Source: Caulobacter segnis
GTDB taxonomy: Bacteria; Pseudomonadota; Alphaproteobacteria; Caulobacterales; Caulobacteraceae
Length of the DNA stretch: 64,000 bases
Direction: 5' to 3'
Assembly: GCF_023935105.1 (NCBI RefSeq)
Contig: NZ_CP096040.1
Location: forward strand, 1,240,001-1,304,000
The notes beneath the pieces were generated by a model. It was not told the origin of the DNA. It did not search any database and worked only from the letters and a program-made list of their open reading frames with translations. Position 1 is the first letter of the stretch. Each line of letters opens with the position of its first letter. Made by a program: the position numbers and the translations under genes. Below, piece after piece: positions 17,283 to 27,207 of the stretch.

Positions 17283-19043
17283 ATGAGCATCAACAGCGCC
17301 ATGCTCGCCGGCGTCTCCGGCCTGATCGCCAACTCCTCGGCCCTGGCCGCGATCTCGGACAACATCGCCAACGTCAACACGGTCGGCTACAAGCGCTCCA
17401 GCGCCAACTTCTCGACCCTGGTCACCTCGGGCTCGAAGAACCAGACCTACAGCGCCGGCGGCGTGAAGGCCCAGACCCACCAGTTCATCAGCCAGCAGGG
17501 TCTGACCCAGTCGACGACGTCGAACCTGGACCTGTCGATCTCGGGCTCGGGCTTCTTCGTCACCACGGAAAAGCCGGAGAACCTGACGGCGACCGACACC
17601 CGCTCGTTCACCCGCGCCGGTTCGTTCCAGCTCGACAACCTGGGCTATCTGAAGAACGACGCTGGCCTCTATCTGCAAGGCTGGCTGGCCGATCCGGTCA
17701 CCGGCGCGATCACGCCCGACCCGTCGGACCTGATGCAGCTGTCGTCGATCAACGTCGGCACCGTCGGCGGCACGGCCGAGAAGACCACCCGCGTCGGCGT
17801 CAACGCCAACCTGCGCTCGGAACAGCCGGTGGCCGCGGCCGTCTCGTACAAGGTCGGCACGGCCGGCACGGCGTCGAAGACCAACGTCATCGACTCCAAC
17901 GGCGTCAGCCACAACTATGACGTCGTCTACAGCTCGACGGGCCTGGCCAATCCTGCGGCTTCGGGCAACAACGAGTACCAGGTCGACATCAAGGAAAACG
18001 GCGTGATCATCGCCACGGGCACCGTGGGCTATGACCCCGCGACCCACGAGATCATCAGCTCGACCATCGATTACAAGGGCGCCTCGCCGGTCGCCGGCAG
18101 CACCACCAACACCCGCATCAACGCCGCCGGTGACACGATCAACCTGATCGACCTGGGCATCACCTCCGCCGGCGCCGACGACGCCGACGTGGTGTCGGGC
18201 AAGCTGTACGACCCCAGCACCTGGTCGATGTCGGACTACGCCAAGGACAACACCAAGGGCGTCAAGCCGGACTTCGAGATCCAGATCCCGCTGTCGGACT
18301 CCAAGGGCGGCCAGCGCACCGTCACCCTGTCGCTGCTGAAGGGCCCGGGCCCGAACCAGTGGTACGCCGAACTGCGCGCCAAGCCGGGCGACCTGGCCAA
18401 CAACAGCAACGGCCAGATCAGCACGGGCATCGTCAGCTTCACCACCGACGGCAAGCTGCAGAGCACCGGCAACCTGTTCGGCGGCACCATCCCGACCTCG
18501 ATCACGATCCAGGCCTCGGGCACGGCCCCGGCCACCCCGCCGGCCGTGACGCCGCCGACCTGGGCCGACGGCCTGGGCATCGACACCCAGGACGTCCAGA
18601 TCGACCTGGCCAGCGCCGCCGGCGGCCTGACCCAGTACAACAGCCAGTCGGTCGTCCAGTCGGTCAACACCAACGGCACCGCCTTCGGCAACCTGACCAA
18701 CATCGAGGTCGACGATCAGGGCTATGTCTCGGCGATCTTCGACAACGGCGTCACGCGCCGGATCGCCCAGGTCGCCGTAGCCACCTTCAGCAACCCGAAC
18801 GGCCTGAAGGGCGTGAACGGTAACGCTTATCGCGTCACGAACGAAAGCGGCACCTACAGCCTGAAGGCTCCGGGCCAGGGCGGCGCGGGTGCACTGGCTC
18901 CCTCGACTCTGGAAGCTTCGACTGTCGACCTGTCGACTGAGTTCACCGGCCTGATCACCACGCAACGAGCCTACTCGGCCTCGTCGAAAATCATCACGAC
19001 CGCAGATCAGATGCTTGAAGAACTTCTGAATATTAAGCGCTGA
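17283..19043 (+). CDS. flgE: Flagellar hook protein FlgE
   Basis: A 586-residue hook subunit. The N-terminal SALAAISDNIANVNTVGYKRS motif and the C-terminal TEFTGLITTQRAYSASSKIITTADQMLEELLNI motif are the conserved D0 helices; the middle is the variable surface domain, long as in Caulobacter (about 590 residues). The start ATG 17283 has AGGAATT upstream. A 133-bp gap separates it from flgD; the sigma-54 promoter known for the C. crescentus hook gene (flaK) is not obvious in it, so transcription may come from fliK. Confidence 0.95.
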   Translation: MSINSAMLAGVSGLIANSSALAAISDNIANVNTVGYKRSSANFSTLVTSGSKNQTYSAGGVKAQTHQFISQQGLTQSTTSNLDLSISGSGFFVTTEKPENLTATDTRSFTRAGSFQLDNLGYLKNDAGLYLQGWLADPVTGAITPDPSDLMQLSSINVGTVGGTAEKTTRVGVNANLRSEQPVAAAVSYKVGTAGTASKTNVIDSNGVSHNYDVVYSSTGLANPAASGNNEYQVDIKENGVIIATGTVGYDPATHEIISSTIDYKGASPVAGSTTNTRINAAGDTINLIDLGITSAGADDADVVSGKLYDPSTWSMSDYAKDNTKGVKPDFEIQIPLSDSKGGQRTVTLSLLKGPGPNQWYAELRAKPGDLANNSNGQISTGIVSFTTDGKLQSTGNLFGGTIPTSITIQASGTAPATPPAVTPPTWADGLGIDTQDVQIDLASAAGGLTQYNSQSVVQSVNTNGTAFGNLTNIEVDDQGYVSAIFDNGVTRRIAQVAVATFSNPNGLKGVNGNAYRVTNESGTYSLKAPGQGGAGALAPSTLEASTVDLSTEFTGLITTQRAYSASSKIITTADQMLEELLNIKR

Positions 19044-19052
19044 TCCTAGGGA

Positions 19053-19066
19053 TTAACGATCTTTAA
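19053..19066. promoter_or_regulatory. CtrA-box-like sequence upstream of sciP (distal)
   Basis: TTAA-CGATCT-TTAA has two CtrA half-sites with a 6-bp spacer, one short of the usual TTAA-N7-TTAA. It starts 10 bp after the flgE stop and about 145 bp before sciP. Confidence 0.4.
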
Positions 19067-19140
19067 TTCTTATGTTTCACACTGAGACACTGCGGACTGC
19101 TTGGGCGCTGCCTTGTTTAGGCCTTTCTTTACTATTGGAA

Positions 19141-19155
19141 TTAAGCCGATGTTAT
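19141..19155 (+). promoter_or_regulatory. CtrA box upstream of sciP (proximal)
   Basis: TTAA-GCCGATG-TTAT matches TTAA-N7-TTAA with one mismatch and lies 56 bp before the sciP start codon, a position that fits activation. In C. crescentus sciP is a CtrA target, so the site is plausible. Confidence 0.5.
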
Positions 19156-19210
19156 TGGGCGGCGCCTATGGTGGGTCCCAACAGTGATGGTTGTGGAAAG
19201 GCGTAAAGCC

Positions 19211-19492
19211 ATGTTGCAGCAGCAGCGCACGAACAGCCGGGGTGAAAAGTACGTCATCGGTCCGACCGGTGCGCCTCTGACTCTCTCCGACTTGCCGCCG
19301 CCGGAAACCCAGCGTTGGGTGATCCGTCGCAAAGCCGAGGTCGTGGCCGCCGTCCGCGGGGGCCTGCTCTCGCTGGACGAGGCGTGCGATCGTTACAAGC
19401 TGACCAACGAGGAGTTCCTCGCCTGGCAGCAGTCGATCGACCGGCACGGCCTGGCGGGTCTGCGGACCACCCGGATCCAGCAGTACCGTTAA
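19211..19492 (+). CDS. sciP: CtrA inhibitor SciP
   Basis: A 93-residue DUF1153 protein. It reads YVIGPTGAPLTLSDLPPPETQRWVIRRKAEVV with a helix-turn-helix EACDRYKLTNEEFLAWQQSI and a terminal GLAGLRTTRIQQYR, which I recognise as Caulobacter SciP. It binds CtrA-controlled promoters and blocks CtrA activation in G1 swarmer cells, so it would shut off the fliF operon next door. The start ATG 19211 (MLQQQ) gives the known size; an earlier in-frame ATG at 19184 adds 9 residues. Single-gene transcript with its own terminator. Confidence 0.92.
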   Translation: MLQQQRTNSRGEKYVIGPTGAPLTLSDLPPPETQRWVIRRKAEVVAAVRGGLLSLDEACDRYKLTNEEFLAWQQSIDRHGLAGLRTTRIQQYR

Positions 19493-19581
19493 GACCCGTG
19501 AGGGGGTGCGTTAATCTGACCACCCTCTTTCGGACCTGAAAATCCCCAAGGCCTTGGGCCAAAAGGGTTTGAAGACGTTCA

Positions 19582-19614
19582 GCGGCCGCTCCCGAGAGGG
19601 GGCGGCCGCGACGT
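19582..19614 (+). terminator. Terminator after sciP
   Basis: A 12-bp GC-rich stem with one G-T pair (19582-19593 with 19598-19609, built on GCGGCCGC) and a GAGA loop, followed by ACGTTTT. It isolates sciP from the fliF operon. Confidence 0.7.
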
Positions 19615-19661
19615 TTTGGCGCCTCCGGAAGCCCTTCCGACCCCCAAATATAAACGCCTCG

Positions 19662-19681
19662 TTTACCTTGTACTGGGTAAA
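19662..19681. promoter_or_regulatory. Inverted repeat in the fliF promoter region
   Basis: TTTACC and GGTAAA form a perfect 6-bp inverted repeat with an 8-bp spacer, 79 bp before fliF. In C. crescentus the fliF promoter binds CtrA and is repressed by FlbD; this palindrome could be either site in diverged form. TTTACC is close to the CtrA half-site TTAACC. Confidence 0.4.
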
Positions 19682-19759
19682 TCCTGCCTACCGACGGGCG
19701 GTTCTCGTTCGCGTGTCGGTTCCTCCTCGTGGAGGAGTTGGGATCAGGGGTGGGGCTTC

Positions 19760-21421
19760 GTGGAAAGCTTTCTGGGTTCGATCAAGCAGTTCGGCGTCGG
19801 GCGTCTGGCCGCGATGCTCGGCGTGGGCGCCGGCGTCGTCGCGGTCCTGGTGGCCCTCGTCATGTTCATGGGCAAGGAGCCCAATGAGCTGCTGTATTCC
19901 AACCTGGACCTGAAGGAAGCGTCCCAGGTCACCCAGGCCCTCGACCAGGCCGGCATTAAGTATGAGACCAAGGGCGACGGCTCGACGATCATGGTGGCGC
20001 GCGACAAGGTCGCCAGCGCCCGTCTGATGGTCGCCGGCAAGGGCTTGGTCAGCTCCGGCTCCATCGGTTACGAAATCTTCGACGGCAGCAGCGCGCTGGG
20101 CCAGACCGACTTCGTCCAGCAACTGAACCGCCAGCGCGCCCTGCAGGGCGAACTGGAACGCACGATCAAGGCCATGCAGGGCGTCAACAGCGTCCGCGTT
20201 CACCTGGTGCTGCCCAAGCGCCAGCTGTTCGAGGAGGACGCCGAGCAGCCGTCGGCCGCCGTCACCGTCGGCGTCGGCTCGCGCGAGCCGGGTTCGGACA
20301 TGGTCCGCGCCATCCAGAACCTGGTCGCCTCGTCGGTCCCGAACATGAAGGCCGAGAAGGTCACGGTCATCGACCAGCACGGCAAGACCCTGTCGGCTCC
20401 CAGTGACGACAGCCTGGCCGGCAAGGAAGCCCAGGACCGCCGCACCGAGGCCGAGGCCCGCATCGCCAAGACGGTCAAGGACATGATCGAAGGCGTGCTC
20501 GGCCCGGGCAAGGCCCGCGTCAACGTCACCGCCGACATCAACCTGGACCGCGTCACCACCCAGGAAGAGCGCTTCGATCCGGACGGCCAAGTCGTCCGCT
20601 CGGAAAGCACCAACGAGTCGGGCGCCTCGGAAACCAAGAACGACGACACCTCGGGCACGACCGCGACCTCGAACGTGCCCGGCCAGGGCGCCAACGCCGG
20701 CTTCCAACAGTTGGGCTCGCGCTCGAACGAGACCGGCGCCGTCACCAACTACGAGATCTCCAAGTCGGTGAAGACCACCGTCCAGGAGCCCGGCACGATC
20801 AAGAAGGTCGCCGTGGCCGTGGCCATCGACGGCGTCACCGCCCCGATGGGCAAGGACGGCAAGCCCGGCGCCTATACCCCGCGCACCGCCCAGGAGATCC
20901 AGCAGATCGAGGAACTGGTGAAGACCGCCGTCGGCTACGACGCCGCCCGCGGCGACCAGGTCAAGGTCACCAACATCAAGTTCCCGCAGCCCGAGGACCA
21001 GGGTCTGGAAAAGCAGGGCCTGCTGGCGGGCTTCGACAAGAACGACATCATGCGCTTCGCCGAGCTGGGCATCCTGGGCGTGGTCGCGCTCTTGATCCTG
21101 CTGTTCGCGGTCCGTCCGTTCATCAAGAACCTGGTCGAGCCCGCGCCGGTGCAGATGGCCCTGGCCGGTCCCGGCGGCGTCCCGGCCGTGACCCGTATGG
21201 TCACTCTGTCGGACGGCACCCAGCAACAGGTCGTGGTCGACGAAAGCGGCGAGCCGATCGCCATCGCCGGCCCGGCCAGCGACATCGACTCGCGCATCGA
21301 CATCGCCAAGATCGAGGGTCAGGTTAAGGCCTCGTCGATCAAGCGCGTCTCGGAGTTCGTCGAGAAGCATCCGGAGGAGTCCGTCGCGATCCTCCGTAAC
21401 TGGCTGCACGAGTCGAACTGA
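19760..21421 (+). CDS. fliF: Flagellar MS-ring protein FliF
   Basis: A 553-residue inner-membrane protein with two transmembrane segments (about 16-37 and 433-452) flanking a periplasmic YscJ-like region; ring-building motifs [24 protein letters not shown] and ASSVPNMK are visible. The C-terminal tail ([21 protein letters not shown]) is the FliG-binding helix. I chose GTG 19760 ([16 protein letters not shown]), which matches the known Caulobacter start; in-frame codons back to 19616 lack similarity. First gene of the class II operon; its stop overlaps the fliG start by one base (TGATG). Confidence 0.95.
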   Translation: MESFLGSIKQFGVGRLAAMLGVGAGVVAVLVALVMFMGKEPNELLYSNLDLKEASQVTQALDQAGIKYETKGDGSTIMVARDKVASARLMVAGKGLVSSGSIGYEIFDGSSALGQTDFVQQLNRQRALQGELERTIKAMQGVNSVRVHLVLPKRQLFEEDAEQPSAAVTVGVGSREPGSDMVRAIQNLVASSVPNMKAEKVTVIDQHGKTLSAPSDDSLAGKEAQDRRTEAEARIAKTVKDMIEGVLGPGKARVNVTADINLDRVTTQEERFDPDGQVVRSESTNESGASETKNDDTSGTTATSNVPGQGANAGFQQLGSRSNETGAVTNYEISKSVKTTVQEPGTIKKVAVAVAIDGVTAPMGKDGKPGAYTPRTAQEIQQIEELVKTAVGYDAARGDQVKVTNIKFPQPEDQGLEKQGLLAGFDKNDIMRFAELGILGVVALLILLFAVRPFIKNLVEPAPVQMALAGPGGVPAVTRMVTLSDGTQQQVVVDESGEPIAIAGPASDIDSRIDIAKIEGQVKASSIKRVSEFVEKHPEESVAILRNWLHESN

Positions 21422-22443
21422 TGGCCATGAAAGCCGCCGTCACCGATCTGAAGAACCTTTCGGGGCCGGAAAAGGCCGCGATCGTTCTGCTCGCGCTCGG
21501 TGAGGAACACACCAAGATCTGGGAAGCCCTGGACGACGAGGAGATCAAGGAAGTCTCCCAGGCCATGGCCGGCCTCGGCACGGTCTCGGCCAGCGTGGTC
21601 GAGGATCTGCTGGTCGAGTTCGTCTCGGGCATGAGCTCGACCGGCGCGATCATGGGCTCGTACGAGCAGACCCAGCGCCTGCTGGCGTCGTTCATGCCGC
21701 AGGACAAGGTCGACCAGCTGATGGAAGAGATCCGCGGTCCGGCGGGTCGAACTATGTGGGACAAGCTCGGCAACGTGAACGAGGCCGTGCTCGCCAACTA
21801 TCTGAAGAACGAATACCCGCAGACCGTCGCGGTGGTGCTGTCCAAGGTGAAGAGCGACCACGCCGCCCGCGTGCTGGCCTGCTTGCCGGAAGACTTCGCC
21901 CTGGAATGCGTCACCCGCATGCTGCGGATGGAGCCCGTGCAGCGCGAGATCCTCGACAAGATCGAGATGACCCTGCGCACCGAATTCATGTCGAACCTGG
22001 CGCGCACGTCCAAGCGCGACAGCCACGAGATGATGGCCGAGATCTTCAACAACTTCGACCGCCAGACCGAGGCTCGCTTCATCGCGGCCCTGGAAGAGCG
22101 CAACCGCGAGGCCGCCGAGCGGATCCGCGCACTGATGTTCGTGTTCGAGGACCTGTCGAAGCTGGACCCGGGCGGCATCCAGACCCTGCTGCGCGGTACG
22201 CCGAAGGAGCAGCTGGGCCTGGCCCTGAAGGGCGCCTCGGACAAGCTGCGCGACCTGTTCTTCTCGAACATGTCGGAACGCGCCGCCAAGATCATGCGCG
22301 AGGACATGGAGAGCATGGGCCCCGTGCGCCTGAAGGACGTCGACGCCGCCCAGGTGGGCATGGTCCAGGTCGCCAAGGACCTGGCCGCCAAGGGCGAGAT
22401 CATGCTGGCCGGCAGCGGCGGCGACGACGAGCTGATCTACTGA
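21421..22443 (+). CDS. fliG: Flagellar motor switch protein FliG
   Basis: A 340-residue switch protein of normal length. Conserved parts are [25 protein letters not shown] at the N-terminus (FliF binding), the middle [15 protein letters not shown] stretch ([12 protein letters not shown]) and the C-terminal torque domain with [19 protein letters not shown] and [26 protein letters not shown]. It couples the stator to rotor rotation at the cytoplasmic face. An alternative ATG at 21427 would shorten it by two residues. Confidence 0.95.
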   Translation: MAMKAAVTDLKNLSGPEKAAIVLLALGEEHTKIWEALDDEEIKEVSQAMAGLGTVSASVVEDLLVEFVSGMSSTGAIMGSYEQTQRLLASFMPQDKVDQLMEEIRGPAGRTMWDKLGNVNEAVLANYLKNEYPQTVAVVLSKVKSDHAARVLACLPEDFALECVTRMLRMEPVQREILDKIEMTLRTEFMSNLARTSKRDSHEMMAEIFNNFDRQTEARFIAALEERNREAAERIRALMFVFEDLSKLDPGGIQTLLRGTPKEQLGLALKGASDKLRDLFFSNMSERAAKIMREDMESMGPVRLKDVDAAQVGMVQVAKDLAAKGEIMLAGSGGDDELIY

Positions 22444-22453
22444 GGGACATGGC

Positions 22454-23089
22454 ATGATGGACACCCCTCGCAAATTCGGCTTCGACACGGTCTTCGACGA
22501 CCGCGGCGGCGTCGCCTACACCCCGCCCAAGGTGAAGAAGAGCTTCACCCCCGAAGAGCTCGAGGCCGCCAAGGCCCAGGCCTACGCGGAAGGCGAGCGT
22601 TCGGCCGTGGCCCATGCCGAGCGGGACGCCGCCAACGCCCTGGCCGAGGTCGCCCACGCCATTCAGGAGGCCTTCGGGGCGCTGACCCACGTGGCCCACG
22701 AGCACCGCGAAGGCTCGGCCATGCTGGCCCTGGCCTGCGCCCGCAAGATCGCCGACGCGGCCCTGCACCACTTCCCCGAAGCGCCGGTGACGGCGGCCCT
22801 GGAGGCCCTAGCCCGCGAGGTCGAGGCCCAGCCGCGCATCTTCGTCCGCGTCTCGCCCGAGCTGGAAGGCCGCACCCAGGAAGCGCTGGAGCATGTCGCC
22901 GCCCAGATCGGCTATCCGGGCCAGATCGTCGCCCGCGCCGACGGCGCCATGGCCCCGGCGGCCTTTACTTTCGACTGGGGCGAGGGCCGCGCGGCCTTCG
23001 ATCCCGACGGCGCGGCCCAACGCGTCACCGAAGCGCTGGAGGCGGCGATCGCCGCCGAAGGCCTCCACGCCGAACCCCTGTTCTCCTGA
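22454..23089 (+). CDS. fliH: Flagellar assembly protein FliH (FlbE)
   Basis: A 211-residue protein. The middle carries the FliH/HrpE type III ATPase-regulator pattern: an acidic, helical N-terminal [18 protein letters not shown], then [16 protein letters not shown] and the C-terminal [17 protein letters not shown]...[23 protein letters not shown]. In C. crescentus the same place in the operon is held by flbE, which also affects localisation of polar cell-cycle factors. Position between fliG and fliN is decisive. ATG 22454 and 22457 are equivalent starts. Confidence 0.85.
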   Translation: MMDTPRKFGFDTVFDDRGGVAYTPPKVKKSFTPEELEAAKAQAYAEGERSAVAHAERDAANALAEVAHAIQEAFGALTHVAHEHREGSAMLALACARKIADAALHHFPEAPVTAALEALAREVEAQPRIFVRVSPELEGRTQEALEHVAAQIGYPGQIVARADGAMAPAAFTFDWGEGRAAFDPDGAAQRVTEALEAAIAAEGLHAEPLFS

Positions 23090-23104
23090 GAAGGCTGAAG
23101 TCCG

Positions 23105-23437
23105 ATGGCCGAAGACAATCTCCCGCTCGACGAATTCGGAGGCTCGATGCTGGCCTCCGAAATGCCGGTCGAGCTCAGCGACAAGACCGCGTCGGACCTG
23201 GCGCCGGTCTTCGACGTGCCGGTCAACATATCGGCCGTGCTGGGCCGCGCCCACATGTCGGTCGCGCAGCTGCTGCAACTGAACCAGGGTTCGATCCTGG
23301 AGCTGGACCGCAAGGTCGGCGAGGCGATCGACATCTATGTCAACAACCGCCTGGTCGCCCGGGGCGAGGTCGTCGTCGTCGACGAGCGCCTGGGCGTGAC
23401 CATGACGGAAATCATCAAGGACGGCGACCAGAGCTGA
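23105..23437 (+). CDS. fliN: Flagellar motor switch protein FliN
   Basis: A 110-residue protein ending in the SpoA domain: PVNISAVLGRAHMSVAQLLQLNQGSILELDRKVGEAIDIYVNNRLVARGEVVVVDERLGVTMTEI. FliN forms the lower C-ring of the rotor and binds FliM and FliH. It begins 15 bp after fliH and is followed 63 bp later by flbD, matching the C. crescentus operon. Confidence 0.95.
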   Translation: MAEDNLPLDEFGGSMLASEMPVELSDKTASDLAPVFDVPVNISAVLGRAHMSVAQLLQLNQGSILELDRKVGEAIDIYVNNRLVARGEVVVVDERLGVTMTEIIKDGDQS

Positions 23438-23500
23438 TCGCTCGGGTTCGAAACTTAGATTGAGGTCTTCCGGTCAGGGGATCTCGCGGGAGAGTGGATT

Positions 23501-24874
<1,374 letters not shown>

Positions 24875-24885
24875 GCGGTCAAGAT

Positions 24886-24901
24886 GTCGCGGCGCCGCGA
24901 C
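24886..24901. terminator. Perfect 16-bp palindrome after flbD
   Basis: GTCGCGGCGCCGCGAC is self-complementary and lies 12 bp after the flbD stop. As RNA it can form a 6-bp stem with a 4-base loop but has no U-tract. It could be a weak terminator or a protein-binding palindrome. Confidence 0.35.
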
Positions 24902-24924
24902 CATCCGTCCGGCGCCGAACATGG

Positions 24925-24938
24925 CTAATTTTGGTTAA
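24925..24938 (+). promoter_or_regulatory. CtrA-box-like sequence upstream of flhA
   Basis: CTAA-TTTTGG-TTAA lies 71 bp before the flhA start and resembles two CtrA half-sites with a short spacer. flhA (flbF) is a class II, CtrA-dependent gene in C. crescentus. Confidence 0.4.
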
Positions 24939-25008
24939 GGAGATGGCGGCGGACCGCAAATCGCTTCAAGCGCTGGTCTAGCTTTCCATCCACGGTTCAA
25001 GGTTCAGC

Positions 25009-27114
25009 ATGGCCGACGCCGCCGCCCCGACAGCCGCCAGGTCCGTCCCCAGCGCCAAGTCGCTGCTGGACGGTTTCCTGCGTGGCGAGATGGGCCTGGC
25101 GCTGGGCGTCGTGGGCATCATCGTCCTGCTGATCCTGCCGGTTCCGCCGATCCTGCTGGACCTGCTGCTGGCCATCTCACTGACCGGCTCCGTGCTGATC
25201 CTGATGACGGCGATCCTGATCAAGAAGCCGCTGGAATTCACCTCGTTCCCGACCGTGTTGCTGGTCGCGACGCTGTATCGCCTGGGCCTGAACGTGGCCT
25301 CGACCCGCCTGATCCTAGGCCACGGCCAGGAAGGCACCGGCGGGGCCGGCGCGGTCATCGAGGCCTTCGGTCACCTGATGATGCAGGGCAACTTCGTCAT
25401 CGGGGTGATCATCTTCATCATCCTGGTGGTGGTGAACTTCATGGTCGTCACCAAGGGTTCGGGCCGGATCGCCGAAGTGGCGGCCCGCTTCACCCTGGAC
25501 TCCATGCCCGGCAAGCAGATGGCGATCGACGCCGACCTGTCGACCGGCCTGATCGACCAGGAGATGGCCAAGGTCCGCCGCAAGGAGCTGGAGCAGGAAA
25601 GCACGTTCTTCGGGGCCATGGACGGCGCCAGCAAGTTCGTGAAGGGCGACGCGATCGCCGGCCTGATCATCACCGGCATCAACATCGTCGGCGGCATCAT
25701 CATCGGGGTCGTCCAGCACAAGATCCCGATCGGCGAGGCCGCCTCGTCCTACACCATCATGACCATCGGCGACGGCCTGGTCAGCCAGATCCCGGCCCTG
25801 ATCATCTCGATCGCCGCCGGTATGGTCGTGTCCAAGGCCGGTGTCGAAGGCTCGGCCGACAAGGCCCTGGTCACCCAACTGGCCATGAACCCGGCGGGCC
25901 TGGGCATGGTCTCGGCCTCGGCCGGCATCATCGCCCTGATCCCGGGCATGCCGATCATCCCGTTCGCGGCCCTGTCGCTGGGCGCGGGGGCGCTGGCCTA
26001 CAAGCGGGTCCAGGACGCCAAGAAACCCAAACAGATCGATCCCGCCGCCCTCGAGGCCGCCGCCCCGGCCGAGGCCGAGGAAGAGCCGATCAGCGCCTCC
26101 CTGGCCATCGATGACGTCAAGATCGAGCTGGGCTACGGCCTGCTGACCCTGATCAACGACCTGGACGGCCGCAAGCTGACCGACCAGATCCGCGCCCTGC
26201 GCAAGACCCTGGCCGGCGAGTTCGGCTTCGTCATGCCGCCGGTGCGGATCCTCGACAACATGCGCCTGGCCAACCAGGGTTACGCCATCCGCATCAAGGA
26301 GATGGAAGCCGGGGCCGGCGAGGTCCGCCTGGGCAGCCTGATGGCCATGGACCCGCGCGGCGGCCAGGTCGAGCTGCCCGGCGAGCATGTGCGGGAGCCC
26401 GCCTTCGGCCTGCCGGCCACCTGGATCGCCGACGACCTGCGCGAGGAAGCCACCTTCCGCGGCTACACGGTCGTCGACCCGGCCACGGTGCTGACCACGC
26501 ACCTGACCGAGATCCTCAAGGAGAACATGGCCGACCTGCTGTCCTACGCCGAGGTTCAGAAGCTCTTGAAGGAGCTGCCGGAAAGCCAGCGCAAGCTGGT
26601 CGACGACCTGATCCCCGGCACGGCCACGGCCACCACGGTCCAGCGCGTGCTGCAGTCGCTGCTGAAGGAGCGCGTCTCGATCCGCGACCTGCCGCAGATC
26701 CTGGAAGGCATCGGCGAGGCCGCGCCGCACACTGCCTCGGTCACCCAGCTGGTCGAGCAGGTCCGCGCGCGCCTGGCCCGCCAGCTGTGCTGGGCCAACC
26801 GCGCCGACGACGGGGCCCTGCCGATCATCACCCTGTCGGCCGACTGGGAGCAGGCCTTCGCCGAGGCCCTGATCGGCCCCGGCGACGACAAGCAGCTGGC
26901 CCTGCCGCCCTCGCGCCTGCAGGACTTCATCCGCGGCGTCCGCGACGCCTTCGAACGCGCCGCCCTGGCTGGCGAGGCCCCCGTGCTGCTGACCAGCCCC
27001 GGCATCCGCCCCTATGTCCGCTCGATCATCGAACGCTTCCGCGGCCAGACCGTGGTGATGAGCCAGAACGAGATCCACCCCCGGGCGCGCCTGAAGACGG
27101 TGGGCATGGTCTAA
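25009..27114 (+). CDS. flhA: Flagellar export apparatus protein FlhA
   Basis: A 701-residue export-gate protein. Eight hydrophobic helices occupy about residues 30-330, with the family signature LYRLGLNVASTRLIL and the conserved cytoplasmic loop RIAEVAARFTLDSMPGKQMAIDADLSTGLIDQ. The C-terminal half is the cytoplasmic FlhA-C ring (VRILDNMRLANQGYAIRIKEMEAG, WIADDLREEA, the TQLVEQVRARLARQL region). It sits in the MS ring and routes export substrates such as FlgD, FlgE, FliK and FlgK. Known as flbF in older C. crescentus work. Confidence 0.95.
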   Translation: MADAAAPTAARSVPSAKSLLDGFLRGEMGLALGVVGIIVLLILPVPPILLDLLLAISLTGSVLILMTAILIKKPLEFTSFPTVLLVATLYRLGLNVASTRLILGHGQEGTGGAGAVIEAFGHLMMQGNFVIGVIIFIILVVVNFMVVTKGSGRIAEVAARFTLDSMPGKQMAIDADLSTGLIDQEMAKVRRKELEQESTFFGAMDGASKFVKGDAIAGLIITGINIVGGIIIGVVQHKIPIGEAASSYTIMTIGDGLVSQIPALIISIAAGMVVSKAGVEGSADKALVTQLAMNPAGLGMVSASAGIIALIPGMPIIPFAALSLGAGALAYKRVQDAKKPKQIDPAALEAAAPAEAEEEPISASLAIDDVKIELGYGLLTLINDLDGRKLTDQIRALRKTLAGEFGFVMPPVRILDNMRLANQGYAIRIKEMEAGAGEVRLGSLMAMDPRGGQVELPGEHVREPAFGLPATWIADDLREEATFRGYTVVDPATVLTTHLTEILKENMADLLSYAEVQKLLKELPESQRKLVDDLIPGTATATTVQRVLQSLLKERVSIRDLPQILEGIGEAAPHTASVTQLVEQVRARLARQLCWANRADDGALPIITLSADWEQAFAEALIGPGDDKQLALPPSRLQDFIRGVRDAFERAALAGEAPVLLTSPGIRPYVRSIIERFRGQTVVMSQNEIHPRARLKTVGMV

Positions 27115-27140
27115 GCGGCTTTTTCGCCGATCGATCACCG

Positions 27141-27158
27141 TTGTCGTGAAACCTTCAC
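27141..27158 (+). promoter_or_regulatory. Weak candidate Pho box
   Basis: TTGTCGT-GAAA-CCTTCAC has the 11-bp periodicity of a Pho box (CTGTCAT-N4-CTGTCAT) with 5/7 and 4/7 matches. It lies 50 bp before an OprO/P-type porin, a family often controlled by PhoB. Confidence 0.3.
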
Positions 27159-27207
27159 CGAAATGTCTCATTGAGGGCGGGCAGGTAGTTCGTTCGATGG
27201 TGATGTT

